Shown here piece by piece: positions 12,366-24,878 of a stretch of DNA of 64,000 nucleotides. The DNA is taken from contig NC_081407.1 of NCBI RefSeq assembly GCF_030272615.1, forward strand, positions 148,055,744 to 148,119,743, in the 5' to 3' direction. Position numbers and translations under genes: made by a program. Below the pieces are notes generated by a model that worked only from the letters and a program-made list of their open reading frames with translations, had not been told where the DNA came from and made no database searches. How positions within the stretch are numbered: the stretch's first letter is position 1; each line of letters opens with the position of its first letter. Source of the DNA: Cryptomeria japonica. Lineage: Eukaryota > Streptophyta > Pinopsida > Cupressales > Cupressaceae.

Positions 12366-12919
12366 ACTCATCTTCTTGCACTGACCCTATAAATAAAGCT
12401 CACATTGCTCATTTTCAAATCCTCAAGCATTTAGCAATCATAGTCATAATCTTGAAAACTTGCATGCATTATAATGAATTTTAGATAAGAGCATTTAGCA
12501 TAAATCATATACACTGTTATTTTGGTCTAAAATAAATCATTCTCCTTTCATAGCATCTAATATTAGTTTTTGTTCACACTTGCATATCATTTTGAGAACA
12601 ATCATTTGTCAATCTTGAACCTCCATAAGGCATCCATAGTGCAAAAAGCTACTGAGAGCTACACTAATTTGGAACTTGGAGAGGAGAGGAACAAGGGAGG
12701 AGGAGCTACGAGCATAGTAGAAGATATTTGGATATGTCTTCTTGCATTTATATTCATAGTTAAATGCTTTACTTTGTTTTTAGTGTCTCTCTTGGTATGC
12801 CTACTTAGACTAGTTTTTGGTTGATTAACACTAACTCTTCTTTGTTTCTTGTGTTTCCTATGTGTTATATGACCACAAGTTTTAGTCTAAACATTAACCC
12901 CATTTTGCAAAGCATCATT

Positions 12920-12936
12920 TGGTGAACCCGATGTGA
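12920..12936 (+). other. Primer binding site of the gypsy element
   Basis: TGGTGAACCCGATGTGA begins two bases after the 5' LTR. TGG is the complement of the tRNA 3' CCA, and position and form fit a minus-strand primer site. I did not identify the tRNA with certainty. Confidence 0.75.
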
Positions 12937-12994
12937 ATCGAACAACAACTTTTGAAACTACTAACTTGTTTGACTATTTTAATTGACACACAGG

Positions 12995-13245
12995 TCACGC
13001 TTTGGCGCTTTTGTTCGCGCTTTAGCGCTATTGTTTCCACAATAGCGCTATTGTCTCAAATTTAGCGCTATTGTCCCTAGTATAGTGCTTTTGATTATTA
13101 AGTAGCGCTTTTGTCCTTGTTTCAGCGTTGTTGACTTTCTGTATAAATAAAAAAATTTAGCGCTTTTGTAATTACTGTCGCGCTTTTGTGTTAAGTAGCA
13201 TTTTTGTTCTCACACAGAGTAGCACTATTGTAACAGAGCATTGTA
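12995..13245 (+). repeat. TAGCGCTWTTGT motif array in the gypsy sense leader
   Basis: Eleven or twelve copies of a 12-base motif with the palindromic core AGCGCT, consensus TAGCGCTWTTGT, spaced mostly 18-30 bp. Examples are TTTAGCGCTATTGT, AATAGCGCTATTGT and GTAGCGCTTTTGT. It starts about 75 bp after the LTR, in what should be the 5' leader of the genomic RNA. A matching array in the opposite orientation lies at 29362-29612. Confidence 0.9.
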
Positions 13246-15765
13246 GAAAATTACCTTGTTACCGAAAACCCAAAATTTTTAGGCTTGTGGAAGCTCCCCC
13301 TACATGCACATTTTTTCTAACTTGTTTTCTTTTGTGCAGGTTTTGACTAACCCCTACAATAGAAATTTTAGTGATCTTTAGCTTAGGAAGTAAATTTGTT
13401 TTTATTGCTCGCTTTGTCTTTCAAGTTGGGATAAAAATAAACTCACTTTCTTTTTCGTTAAAAATAAACTACACTTTGATTTGGGTTTTAAAATTCACCA
13501 CATCTTTTCATTTGGAGCTCTAAAAAGAACATCATTGGTACAAGTTAAAAAAAACCACAAAAACTCAAACAAAAACAATTTTATTTCTTGCAAGTTAGGA
13601 AACAAACTTCATTTTGGTGCTTAAAATCAACAAAACAACTTTATTTCTTGCATGTTAGGATTCATTTTCTTTTGGTGCTTAAAATCAACAACACAAATTT
13701 TGATTTCCTTGCATCAATTTAAACTAAAAATCACAATCCACACTTGGTTTTTGGGCAAATAAAAAGAACAATCAACTTGTCTCATTTTTCAAAGCGATTT
13801 ACTTCAAGCAAACATGTTTTTCATTAAGTTGATCAAAATTTCATTTTTCCTAGTTTACTCAACATATTGCCTTTGAAGGATAAAAAGAACACCATAGTTG
13901 TTGGAGCAACATCTCCAAATAGTTAGATCACCATTGCAATGACAAGTTAAAAAGAACAAGTGTATTTTGTGTTTGGCACACTTGTGCAAAAGAGTTTGTC
14001 GAGTGGTCCTACTTCTAACACACACTATCCTCTCCCTTGGCTTTCGTGGTCCTAGGTGCAAGAGAAAAGTATTAGTAACACTCAAAAAAATTATCTTTTT
14101 AAGAGAGGTCTGCCAAGAGACACATCACTTTTGGGAATGACCTCATACAGTAAATCCTTCGAGTTGCTATAGAAATTAGGTGTGAGCAAAAGTTGTAGCC
14201 TTGGGTATAGCTATTCCTACAGTGTAACTTGTCGAAAAGACAAATGGGCCCCACCACAAGTTACAAGGCTCTTAAGTGAGTCACTGTAGAATGAACTTAT
14301 GTCCAAAAACATCAAAAATTACTAAACACCTTTAAGTAGTAGCCCACCCGTTCTATTGATTGAGGATATTTGTGATAAATTCAGTGCAAGAGCATAGAAG
14401 GTTTTGCTCCCAAGATACTCACCATACATATTTCCTTGAGTAGAAACATAGGTTTTTGAAAGGTTACTTGTAGCTTGATAAAAGTGGTGACTCCCCCCTC
14501 ATAGGGATCATCTATTTGTTATGCTCATGCAAGACTTAGTATATCACATCCTTACCTACCATGGCGGGATTCATAAGGTATGTAGTACCAAAGTTGAAGA
14601 AATATCAAGATGTGGGTTGAAATTATTGCAACTGGCCATTTGACCTTAGGGATAAAGAGCGTTTGAAGTGTCTTTGTTGTTGTGTCAGACCAGTGCAAAT
14701 CGAGCTGACTTCAAGGTTTGGAAAACACCTAAAATACATTTGAAGGAAAGGGTCATAAAAGTCCAAGGATTGGGTTGATTTAGACCCACACCTATTTGTG
14801 CCTTTTGAGGAAACATTCTTGTGTTTGTGTGCTTGCTTTGTTTTCTTGTCAAAGAAAAAATCAAAAATTAGTTCCAAAAACAAGTATTCATCCAACACAA
14901 ACATTTTTAAAAAAACCAAAAAATAAGTGTAAACAACAAAGTATCAAACTATATGACCATTCTTCACATCTTGAGAAAGAAGAATCTTCATCAACATATC
15001 AACTTGAAGAAAAGACCATTGAGCTCAAAGGCTTTTATCAAAAGGAGGAAATTATTCTATCTTAATAGACAAATATTTGTCTCTCATAGAACCTTCTTAC
15101 GTCACTTGCGACTATATCTTCAAGGGAAATCAAATGAGTTTGATCAAGAGTCATTAAACCGCAGAGCTTTTACTCAATATAGAACTTTAAGTTATCATTA
15201 AAACAAGGGAGGCAAAATCAATCCTAACTTCTTTCCAGACATTTGCATCACATACAACATAGCTCAGGAAGAACCACCAACCCCCGAGAGGGAAGAAGAA
15301 GAATTTATCCCATATGTGACACAAAGCTTTTATTGAAGTTCACATTTCATCCATTATCACATTCATATCTCATCAAATCCATTCCAACTCTCAAAACATC
15401 AAGTGGTTTTTGTCCTAAGTTCTATTTCGATATTGCTTGAATCAAACACAATACATCACTTTTAGAGTGTCTCTACATCTAGGATAAACTCATCCTAAGA
15501 GGCATTTCTACGCAGCTTAAAACTAGTCTATGAGTGAATCCTCTCATTACTAGGTAGTTGAGTCTGTAACACATCTCAGATCTCTCTAAACCTTATCATA
15601 TCAAACATTGTCAATCAAAACAAGCAATTCAAGAAAGAACTTTGGTAACATCTACCTTTAGTGCTAGAGATCCATATGCAAAACACTTCACCAAACATCA
15701 ATCTTTCATTCCATCACCAACTTATCATCATTTTCATCAAAATTCAACAAAAACTTGTAAACAAA
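13246..15765 (+). other. Long untranslated leader of the gypsy element
   Basis: Non-coding leader of about 2.5 kb between the motif array and gag. It contains two direct copies of a unit of about 74 bp near 13570-13720 (sharing TTATTTCTTGCAWGTTAGGA and GGTGCTTAAAATCAACAA). The open frames at 14.6-15.4 kb are short, overlap on both strands and show no family motifs. Confidence 0.6.
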
Positions 15766-17120
15766 ATGGCTCAAACTAGATCAAGGTCTAGACAACAAGA
15801 AATTGAGGAAGAAGAGGAGGAAAATATCAATGAATTCCAAGAAGCTCTTGGAGGAAATCCAAATGATGAAAATCCAAGTACTCCTACTCCTGCGGCAATA
15901 GAAAGGGCACAACACAACCCTCTCTTTAATAGACTTTTTGACGAAATACTCAAGTGCAATGCTAATGCTCACTTTTTATGACTTGCTCAAGAGGGAGCCA
16001 AACTACCCTCTGATTTTGATGTTGCACAACTACGACAAGCATCAGAATGTCAAAGTCATAATGAGGATGAAAGAGGTCAAGATCACATGAGATACAACCT
16101 TCATCTAGGTAATCCTCAACCTCCTCCTCCTCCAAATGGCATAGACATGTTGCGGCAACAAATCAAAAATCTCGCCCAACAACTTCATAGTAGTGTGAAA
16201 ACTAATCAGTTTTCACTTAGTGACATTTGTCCCTATCCCTTTGATAGGAATCTTCATATGCCACCTTTTCCACAAGGGTTTGAAACACCCAAGTTCGAAA
16301 AGTACCGAGGAAAAGGAGATCCTCGCGATCATGTTAGAGAATTCCATTCAGCTTGCCTTGAAGTGGCATATGAGGACACATACCTAATGCGACTTTTTCC
16401 CTAAAGTTTGGGAGGAACATCCACATCATAGTTTTCCCGATTACCAAGTGGCATTAGGACCTTCGAAGAACTAGTCCAAAAGTTCCTCGCACATTACTCA
16501 CACAACATTGAATGTGATATCACCATGGCTGATTTATGTAAGACTAAGCAAAAACTAGGAGAGCTATTTTTCATTTTTTCTGCAACGATGGCATCAAATG
16601 TCTAGTAGATGTTCTCTTCAGTTACCTGAACAAGAACTAGTGGAAATATTTATTTCCAACTTAAATGACAAAATGGAATTTCACCTAGATGTGAAAGACA
16701 TAGACTCTTTCAATGACATGATCACCAAGGGTTTAAAATGTGAACGAGCTCTCATCAAAAAAGGGCTTATCAAGACATACAATGAGCCAAAGGATGGCCC
16801 TTGCTTGCGCTTCAATAGTGACAAGCCTAACTTCTGGAACAAAAACAAAAATATCGTCAATGAAGGGGTTGTGGATGCAAGAACTATCAAAAGTGCACAA
16901 CTTGTGGTTCAATTTGTAGGACAGACCCCCCCACCCAAGAATAACATAGTTGCTCCTCCAAATCAAGGATGCAATATATCTCAAGAGGAACCTAGACAAT
17001 GCCAGCAAAATTTTAAACCAAAATGAACATACACTCCCTTAGGGGAACCTATTGAAACGGTGTTATGTTAGATGGTTCTCAAAATCTGGTGACCTTACCC
17101 AAAACATCAAATTATGAACC
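15766..17120 (+). pseudogene. gag: gag of the gypsy element
   Basis: Capsid-type polyprotein. It begins MAQTRSRSRQQ with an acidic run, chosen because it is the first ATG of the frame that leads into the conserved part. The retrotransposon gag domain is visible at about 16270-16800: FEKYRGKGDPRDHVREFHSA, then TFEELVQKFLAHYSHNIE and SLQLPEQELVEIFISNLN. In-frame stops at 15979, 16402 and about 16432, and a frame change near 16580, destroy it. At least one stop (TAA where the family has a lysine) is a single-base change. Gag would form the particle that packages element RNA. Confidence 0.85.
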
Positions 17121-17129
17121 TTAGGTCAA

Positions 17130-18120
17130 ACCTTCATGGTGGAGGGATACTGAACATTGCAATTTCCATCAAAGGAAAGGGCATAAGACAAGCAATTGTC
17201 ATAGATTGAAAGATCTTATTCAGGATCTTATTGACCGAGGTGAGATCGAAATTGAAGGACATGACCCAAAAATAACAAACAATGATCATCTCATGTTCAA
17301 AAATCCACTTCCATCACAAGATCAAAGGGGTCCTTCCACTTCAGGGCGAAACATAGATACCATTGATTATACGCGCACCGCCTATAATTACACTGTGAAT
17401 CACTTATATGATGCCAATGAACAAATTTAAACTATTACCATAAAAAATCCCAGCTCCACTTGCAATGTTGTTACACGTCGCAGTAAGACCACCATAAAAG
17501 AAGCTCCACAAGGTACCACATCTATCCCAAAGCAATATAACCTTGTGGACCAATTAGATAAAACACCCACACTGATATCTATCTTAGAGCTATTGTGCCT
17601 ATCCCCATCTCATAAAACAATCTTGGACCAAGCTCTCCAAGAGGCGTCAGTCCTTGTAAACCTAAATATAGATCAGTTCCAAGCTATGGTTGGAAACCTT
17701 AGGTCATCACCTTATCTTGCTTTCTCTGAAAGTGACAATACATCCTTCCAGCAACCTCATTATGCCTCACTCCACATTGAAGGGTTTATCAACCAACATA
17801 GGATCAAGCGAGTCTTGATCGACAATGGAGAAAGCCTGAATATTTGTACAGTACAATTGGTCACAGCATTGGGATATGCAATTGAATCAGTGGATCCCTA
17901 CAAGAAGATAACAATCAAAGCTTATGATGATGCAGAGCATTCATCCAAAGGAGCTGTTGTGCTATTGATCCAAGTGGGCCCAGTGGTGAAGCACATCATA
18001 TGCCAAGTTTTGGACCTTCCTCTGTCGTATAATTTATTGTTAGGAAGACCTTGGATACACGCCATGCAAGTCGTTCCATCCACCTACCATTAGTGTATCA
18101 AGTTCCAACATAATGGTGCA
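17130..18120 (+). pseudogene. Zinc-binding motif and aspartic protease of the gypsy element
   Basis: A His/Cys motif CNFHQRKGHKTSNCHRLKDL (about 17158-17217) is followed by IQDLIDRGEIEIEG, as in Tat-type elements between gag and protease. The protease domain at about 17765-18090 has VLIDNGESLNI at the active-site position (family D-S/T/D/G-G) and the characteristic LPLSYNLLLGRPWIHAM near its end. The protease would cut the polyprotein. Stops at 17428 and 18091 interrupt the frame; the next residues CIKFQHNGAEITI still follow the family. Confidence 0.85.
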
Positions 18121-18291
18121 GAAATTACAATCCTGGGCGATGCAAATCCCTTTGCATATTGTCACAATATCAATCATCAACCAGAGATTACCATTCCCAA
18201 CAACAGAGAAGCAATCTCATCCACATCATATGTAAGTCCAGCCTCTCTTTCCAGTTCAAACACCACTATACCGAAGCAAGAGAAGCTCAAG

Positions 18292-19926
18292 ATGAAAATA
18301 GCAGAGGAAGGTCCTAGGGAGTACAATTTAAGCCAACTCTTTTGTGTTGGACAAATGCCTACTTCTCCTAGAACTCATGGAAAACCTCAACGGTTACTTC
18401 AAACACCACTGGTCCAGCCAGCATGCACTTTGATGCCTTTCATCCTTGGAAAGAGTCAAGAAGAAGAGACCATAGATGAGGACTTAGTAGAATGGATCTA
18501 TAAAGATCCTATCACCACGAACATCCCAAAAGCTAAGCTTCCCACAGATCAGTATGGAAAAGGCCTTCTCATTATGCAAAGAATGGGTTATGATGGTCAG
18601 GGTGCCTTGGGACCTTGCAAGAAAGGAAGACATGAACCGTTGCAACCGGAATTAAAGCCCAAAGATAACCCAGGATTAGGCTTTCAAAAGGAGATCCTTC
18701 CGAAGATTAGATTCAAAGGAAAACCTAGCAAACCTCTATATAATCTTAAAACTCTAAAGAGGTCACCTTTGATTATATCAGTAGCACCAAGCAGTACACC
18801 AACTGCCTCACTAAGGCTAAACATCCCAACAATAACATCCACAACACCAATCATCCCACTTATCAAACCAACAATCCCATCAACCGCAACAACCGCATCA
18901 ACAACACCACTAGCACTATCAGAATCCCCAGCAGTATCAACAACACTAGCAACTCCAACAGAAGCAGTCAATTCAACAACGCCGATACTCCCCGTATCGG
19001 ACTCTTTGATCCCTATAATTCTTCCTGCAGCACCAATCATTCCATCTATCCAGGTACATCAGCCGATCACACCTCCAGTGTTTAACTCAAAGGATATCCC
19101 AGTATGGTATAGCAACCGGATACTGGAGAGTGACTCGGAGACCAACTCACATGAGTGGGAATTTGATTTTGTCCAACTTAATACTTCAGATGAGGAAAAC
19201 CCATCACTACCTCCACCTCACAAAGAAATCTTTGTTTACAAAGAAGCATAGATTAAAACCTCTTGGGTTCCTGAACTGGAAACATCTTCCATAGACCCTA
19301 CGTCACATCCTATGCCTGATTCTGATAGGGAGAGTACCATCAACGACCTTCACCACAACGTCTTAACCATCACTGACACATCTAATGAACTTAACCTAAT
19401 CGATGAGGTAATGCCCATTATCCATCCTGAACTCATCAAATGGAACCAACCTAATCCCCCATGCCTTGACCACTTCCAAAATGATGAGGCGATCATTGAC
19501 TTTTTGGAACTACGGGATAACATACCAAGCAAGGATCACAAAGCTGGATTCGCCGTTGAATTTAATAGAACAACATACTTTGGGGTAGATGCCAAACCTT
19601 TTAGCTACAAAAATATAACAATAAAACATGGATCTTCCAGTCAAAACCACACTATGGCACTGTTTGATCCCACAAAAGTAAAAAGAAAGAGTGTATCCAA
19701 TGGTGAAAACCTCTCTGAGGCACCTAAGGATGAAAGGTTTGACATCCTCCCTTCTAGTGCACAGCAGGAACGATCAAAAATCCTTATTGAAGAGACAAAA
19801 GAATACAATGTGGGGACTCCTGAAACTCCTCACCACATACATCTGGCATCTCTTTTAACTCCAGAGGAACAACCTAAGTTTGTTGAATTCTTCCAGAAGT
19901 GTCATATCAACTTTGCCTGGTCTTGA
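18292..19926 (+). pseudogene. G-patch and Pro/Thr-rich linker between protease and RT
   Basis: Two open stretches (18292-19251 and 19312-19926) separated by one stop. About 18550-18690 encodes a G-patch-like segment, YGKGLLIMQRMGYDGQGALG and later NPGLGF; G-patch motifs bind nucleic acid and are known in some retroviral and gypsy polyproteins. About 18780-19060 is Ser/Thr/Pro/Ile-rich and low in complexity. The end, EEQPKFVEFFQKCHINFAWS, is the usual lead-in to RT; a small deletion there breaks the frame. Confidence 0.75.
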
Positions 19927-21216
19927 TCCGGATTTAGTCATGCATCACCTCACCGTAGCAGAAGAAGCCAAGTCTATCAAGAAGAAGCTTCGCAAGATGC
20001 ATCCTCAGATTGCAGTACTAGTCAAAGTAGACCTTAAGAAACTCCTGGATGTTGGTTTCATTAGACCAATTGATTATGCAGATTGGATATCCAATAGTGT
20101 GCCTGTTGGTAAACCAAATGGGGGCATCTGTATCTGTACTGACTTTAGAGATCTAAACAAGGCATGTCCTAAAGATGACTTCCCCCTACCAAACATCGAC
20201 ATAATAGTGGACCTAATAGCAGGACATGCCATGCTTTCACTCATGGACGACTTTTCTGGGTACAACCAGATAAAGATCACACCGGAGGATCAACATAAAA
20301 CTGCCTTCACATGTCCATGGGGGACATACTGCTGGAATGTAATGCCTTTTGGTCTAAAGAATGCAGGAGCAACCTATCAAAGAGCAATGACCACCATCTT
20401 CTATGACATGATGAATACTATAATGGAAAATTATCTTGATGACTTACTAGAAAAATCACTAACAAGAGAAGGTCATCTGGAAATATTAGAGAAAATCTTT
20501 GATAGACTAGAACAATATCATGTTCGACTCAACCCAAAGAAATGTGTCTTTGGAGTAACCTCGAGGAAACTTCTAGGATACATTGTCTCAAGCAAAGGCA
20601 TTGAGGTCAATCCTACAAAGGTCAAAGCAATCATGGACATGCCACCTCTAAAGAATATCAGTCAGCTAAGGACACTACAAGGGCGGCTACAATCCATCCA
20701 AAGATTCATTGCACAACTGGCAGATAAGTGTCACCCCTTTACACACCTGTTACAAAAAAACATCTGCTTTCAATGGGATGCCAGATTCCAGCAAGCATTT
20801 CAGATGCTTAAAGACTATCTCATGAATACACCATTGTTGATTCCATCATATCCAAGTAAGCCTCTATTACTTTATATCTCAACAACAAATACAACATTGG
20901 GTGTACTACTGGCACAACACAATGCAGAAGGGAAAGAGTGTGTTGTTTACTATATCTCTCGCACACTAGTTGGCTATGAACTCAATTACACACCTATTGA
21001 GCAATCTTGCTTAGCAGTAATCTTGGCAACCACTAAACTGAAGCACTACCTGTTGACACATAAAGTACAGCTCATTGCGAAGATCGATCCACTAAAGTAC
21101 TTACTCAGCAAAGCAGCATTGACAGGTCACTTGGCCAAATGGGTGATGATTCTAAGTGAATTTGACATCGAGTATGTAGACCGTAAGGCTATCAAGAGCC
21201 AAGTTAGTGCAGATTA
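19927..21216 (+). pseudogene. pol: Reverse transcriptase and RNase H of the gypsy element
   Basis: Long open frame with all main RT blocks: LPGLDPDLVMHHL lead-in, PVGKPNGGICICTDFRDLNK (about 20100-20165), SLMDDFSGYNQIKITPEDQ, MPFGLKNAGATYQRAM (about 20342), the catalytic box YLDD (about 20432-20443), then LGYIVSSKGIEVNPTKVKAI. RNase H follows at about 20830-21190 (LLLYISTTNTTLGVLLAQ, ECVVYYISRTL, HYLLTHKVQLIAKIDPLKYL). The YLDD and the first aspartate block are present, so the RT core is better kept than gag or integrase. The frame closes at 21215. Confidence 0.92.
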
Positions 21217-21217
21217 G

Positions 21218-21703
21218 TTGGCTGATGCACCCCTCATAGGAGATCATCCTCTCATTTCCAATTTTCCAGATGAAGAGATATTCATGATCATAGCAGCACA
21301 ACCATGGAAACTATACTTTGATGATTCATACACTAGGCATGACTCGAGGGCAGGCATTCTGTTTATCACACCTCAGGGTGACAGCATCTCAAAGTCTTAC
21401 AGGCTCACATTTTCATCCACAAACAACATAGAAGAATATGAGGCCCTGATCACAGGACTCAGACTAGCCATACAATGGAAATTGAAAGAGCTACAAATAT
21501 ATGGAAACTCCCAACTGGTCATCTGACAAGTAACCGATGAATATCAGACCAAGGATGACAAACTCATGTCGTACAAACAAATGGTGGACAATTTAAAGGC
21601 CTCATTCACTACTATCACCTTTGAGCAGATACCCAGAGATCGGAATCAAGTTGTTGACACTATGGCTACCATTGCATCTCTCCTCGATCTTCCACAGAAT
21701 TAA
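21218..21703 (+). pseudogene. Second (archaeal-type) RNase H of the gypsy element
   Basis: A second RNase H domain directly after the normal one, a defining acquisition of the Tat lineage. Blocks: WKLYFDDSYTRHDSRAGILF (first Asp), NNIEEYEALITGLRLA (Glu), QIYGNSQLVI where the family has G-D-S (the third catalytic Asp is Asn here), and IPRDRNQVVDTMATIAS (last Asp). A stop at 21524 lies right after the mutated block. The domain would have been inactive even without the stop. Confidence 0.85.
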
Positions 21704-21914
21704 ACATGCTATGAGTTCTTGGTAGAATAGCTTTGGATTCCTGCTTATGATATCCCCGAATCTCATATGATATGTCGCCTAATCGGTTCTGAATCCCTAT
21801 GGTATGGTTAGTTCTACACCTATCTACGCGATCATACACTTCCTCCTAACCAATCGAATAACCAACGTAAAACCTTCATTCACCAAACCACTCGATATAC
21901 CATCATCGTTGAAA

Positions 21915-23056
21915 CCCTATACCGACGCAGTCTTGATGGTACTCTCCCTTGATGTCTGGAATAAGATGAGATAACAAAGGCCTTGGAAGAGGTACATGAA
22001 GGAATTTGTGGGACTCACACCAGCGGTCTGTCACTAGCCAAGAAGATCATATGAGTTGGATACTATTGGCCATCCATAGAAAAAGACTCCTATTATTTTA
22101 TCAGAAAATGCAAGAAATGTCAAGTTCATGGAGACTTGATACATGCATCAGCACAGGAATTGCAACCAATCACAACACCATGGCATTTTTCTCAATGGGG
22201 ACTTGACCTTGTGGGTAAAATCCATCCATCTTCATCCAACGGCCACAAATTCATCATTACCACTACTGAATACTTCACAAAGTGGATTGAAGTTGTTCCA
22301 CTTACCCAAGTCACCGGCAAGCAGATTGCCTCATTCATCCTTAATTACATCATCTTCTGGTATGGTGTACCCATGTCCATCATCACAGATAACGAGCTTC
22401 CATTCAAAAATCAAGATATCCATCACCTCTGTGAGAAGTTTCACATCCAACACTGCTTTTCCACCCCTTATTATCCACAAGGAAATGGTCAGGCCGAAGC
22501 ATCAAACAAGAACATATTAAGAATCCTCAAGAAGACAGTCAATGATGTCGGTCATGATTGGCATATTCAATTGAATCCAGCACTATGGGCATATCAAACT
22601 AGCATTTGAACCCCTACAGGCACAACTCCCTACTCATTGGTCTATGGTGCAGAAGTTATCTTACCTATTGAGGTTGAGATACCATCACTATGGGTTTCCT
22701 TGCATCATCTCATAGATGACGAAGCATACCAAGTATCACGTCTTCAGGACTTAGAGCTACTTGATGAGAAACAACAAGCTGCATACAATCACCTCAAAGC
22801 CTATAAGTAGCACATGAGCAGAAGCTATAATCATCGAGTTAGACCTCGCACATTTGAGGTAGGTGATCTTGTTCTAAGAGAGAATCCTCACAAACAACCC
22901 AACCGATAACATCAGGGAAAGTTTGAATCAAACTGGCTGGGTCCATATGTTATGACTGCTGTATTTGGGTCTGGGGCATATTAGTTGGCTATGTCAGAAG
23001 GAGAACCACTAGCAGATCCAATCAACAACATGCACCTCAAAAGGTTTTATATCTAA
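21915..23056 (+). pseudogene. Integrase of the gypsy element
   Basis: The H2C2 zinc motif is spread over about 21985-22130 (EVHEGICGTH and CKKCQVHG). The catalytic core at 22190-22620 shows the first Asp in WGLDLVGKI, the second in SIITDNELPFKNQDIHHL and the Glu in NGQAEASNKN, so all three catalytic residues are present. The C-terminal part reads PYSLVYGAEVILPIEVEIPS, then RPRTFEVGDLVLR, and ends with LKRFYI and a stop at 23054. Stops at about 22052, 22607, 22808, 22906 and 22979 make it non-functional. Integrase would join element cDNA to the host genome. Confidence 0.88.
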
Positions 23057-24873
23057 GCTATACAGAGCATCAGGCTCCCATACATACCAGAAAAACACCA
23101 AAAACATTCTGAAAAGTGTCCTAAAGAAAATACAAAAACATTAAAATAGTAAAGAAAAATCATCCATCCAAACGGTGAACAACCACTTCGGTGGCACCTT
23201 GGGTAAGTACAATGGTGAAAACCTGGCAATCAGGCACCACTCATAAAGGCTATGGCTTTGTTGTCTTTCAGACTTGTTGTGATCACATTCATTGCATCCA
23301 CTCATCCATCAATCAAAACCATGGCTTGTTATTGATCTGCAATCCAAGATAGTACTTCATGCGTCTTGCATCCCACTTTTTCATAGTCATGTTTAAACTG
23401 GAATGCCCTTAACCTATTGATGGAAGTGGATTCTGCATTACTTGTGATTCATTAATTTCTTCATTCAAAACTATCTCACAAAATACCAAAAACATTCAAA
23501 ACACTCAAAAATCCAAAAAACATCAGAAAACATAAAAAATCAGTCAAAAACATGGCAACACCCTGTACATACGCATCCAAGAAGATACCAAACAAACATT
23601 GTGAAATACTCAAATGATTATCACTTATCACATCAACCAAACAATCAACATCAAACATGCAAACTGTCTAAACAAAGATGCATCCTTCCTTACCCAAAAC
23701 AAAGACAAGATGACATTTTCTTTGACAAGAAAATTTTGTTTAAAGCTATCAAATACTTGATTGATTTGTAGGTTATTTATTCATTTATATCAGGTTCCTA
23801 CGCTACTCCGAGATATCCACAAGTGATTAGAGTGGCCGGAATGCATCCTAAGTATCATTTTTGTTTGTGTATCTTCTGCGATTTATTCCAATGAAGTTTT
23901 GGGGCATGTACTAATGGTGTTTATGTGGGAAGTTCACTAAGCTAAGTGATCATATGCAAAAATACAGTCATGGATCACTACAGCTTGCTGACTACAACGT
24001 ATACCTCGACAATATGAGCATGAACTATTATGGAGGGTCCATATTCTTTATTCTTTATTTATGTTGTTTGTTTGCAGGTACAATGCTCCATCCTTGGTTC
24101 CTACTGCCTCATCTAGGTTCGATATTACCATTCTCAATGATGAAAATACAAGCACTAAGGATTGTCATTCCATCTCATCTGTTTATATTGCATTCTGTTG
24201 CATATCACCCATCCATTTAATCATTCATATGCATGGTTTTGACTACAAGTTTGAACAAATTTAATAGGAGAAGTTATGTGAAAAATGAGTTGGTCTTGGA
24301 TACAATCGTGATAGAGTTCTCCGATACATCATTAGTGCATCATGCAAAGTCTACACAACCTTGCATTCATCTATCATAATCACATCATCATTTTATTACA
24401 TTTAGTTACATTGCCTAAAACCTAGTTCATTATCATCTCAATTACATATAGGTTTTTTTCAATCTTCATTAGAGTGCATTTAAAATCATTTAGTTGCATT
24501 TTAATCCATATAGTTTATTATCATTTATTTGCATTAACATCATTATTTCATTATTGCACAAATCATGACATTTAGATTCATTTGTATGATAATTCCTCAT
24601 CATTGCATTTACTACCATTATTAGCCATTACTATGCATTCATTTAGTGTCATTTATCAATCACCATTTACCATCATTTAAAACTTTCTTACCATGCATTT
24701 GTTTAGATTCCCATAGTTGCATACATCTATTTATCTATCCATTAGTTAAGTGCATTCATCTATCCATCTAGTATATTCTTATACTCACTCATTACATTTC
24801 ACAAAATTCATTTAGGATTCATTAGAAAACATTCATTATCCTTTTTATTGCTTTAAGGTGCAAATATTCATTA
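23057..24873. other. Non-coding region after integrase
   Basis: No protein recognised. About 24340-24873 is cryptically simple sequence, full of CATTTA, CATCAT and CATTCAT variants. The same style resumes at 26358, so the solo LTR was inserted into it. Confidence 0.55.
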
Positions 24874-24878
24874 CTCAT

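Larger units (their letters stand above)
11131..12387. mobile_element. Non-autonomous terminal-inverted-repeat DNA element in the 5' LTR
   Basis: Absent from the same site of the 3' LTR, so it is a clean insertion of 1257 bp. Left end GGGCAAGTGCAAGGTAATGA and, read on the other strand, right end GGGTCAGTGCAAGAAGATGA; over 23 bp the ends match at 18. It is flanked by TATA on both sides (11127-11130 and 12388-12391), where the empty site has a single TATA. The true duplication could be 2-5 bp. No transposase is encoded. The short duplication does not fit hAT or Mutator; superfamily is not assigned. It contains a striking GC-rich palindromic array in its left third and AT-rich sequence in the rest. 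Confidence 0.75.
10166..12917 (+). repeat. 5' LTR of the gypsy element, interrupted by a TIR element
   Basis: Starts TATAGTCACATAAA (the 3' LTR starts TGTAGTCACATAAA, so the initial TG has mutated) and ends TTGCAAAGCATCA. It aligns throughout with the 3' LTR except for 11131-12387, an insertion. The LTR TATA box is at the insertion point; the right-hand duplicate, TATAAATAAAG at 12388, keeps a TATA-like sequence next to the transcribed part. Confidence 0.9.

Noticed and set aside
12570-12824. Possible small membrane protein, present again at 35103-35321
   Set aside because: Both copies are the same part of the gypsy LTR; two LTR copies explain the duplication.
12995-13245. CRISPR-like array of spaced repeats
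   Set aside because: Repeats are only 12 bp, spacing varies, the host is a plant, and the same motif recurs in a second retroelement leader.
18684-19040. Minus-strand frame rich in Gly, Val and Ile
   Set aside because: Shadow of the Pro/Thr-rich linker of the gypsy polyprotein.
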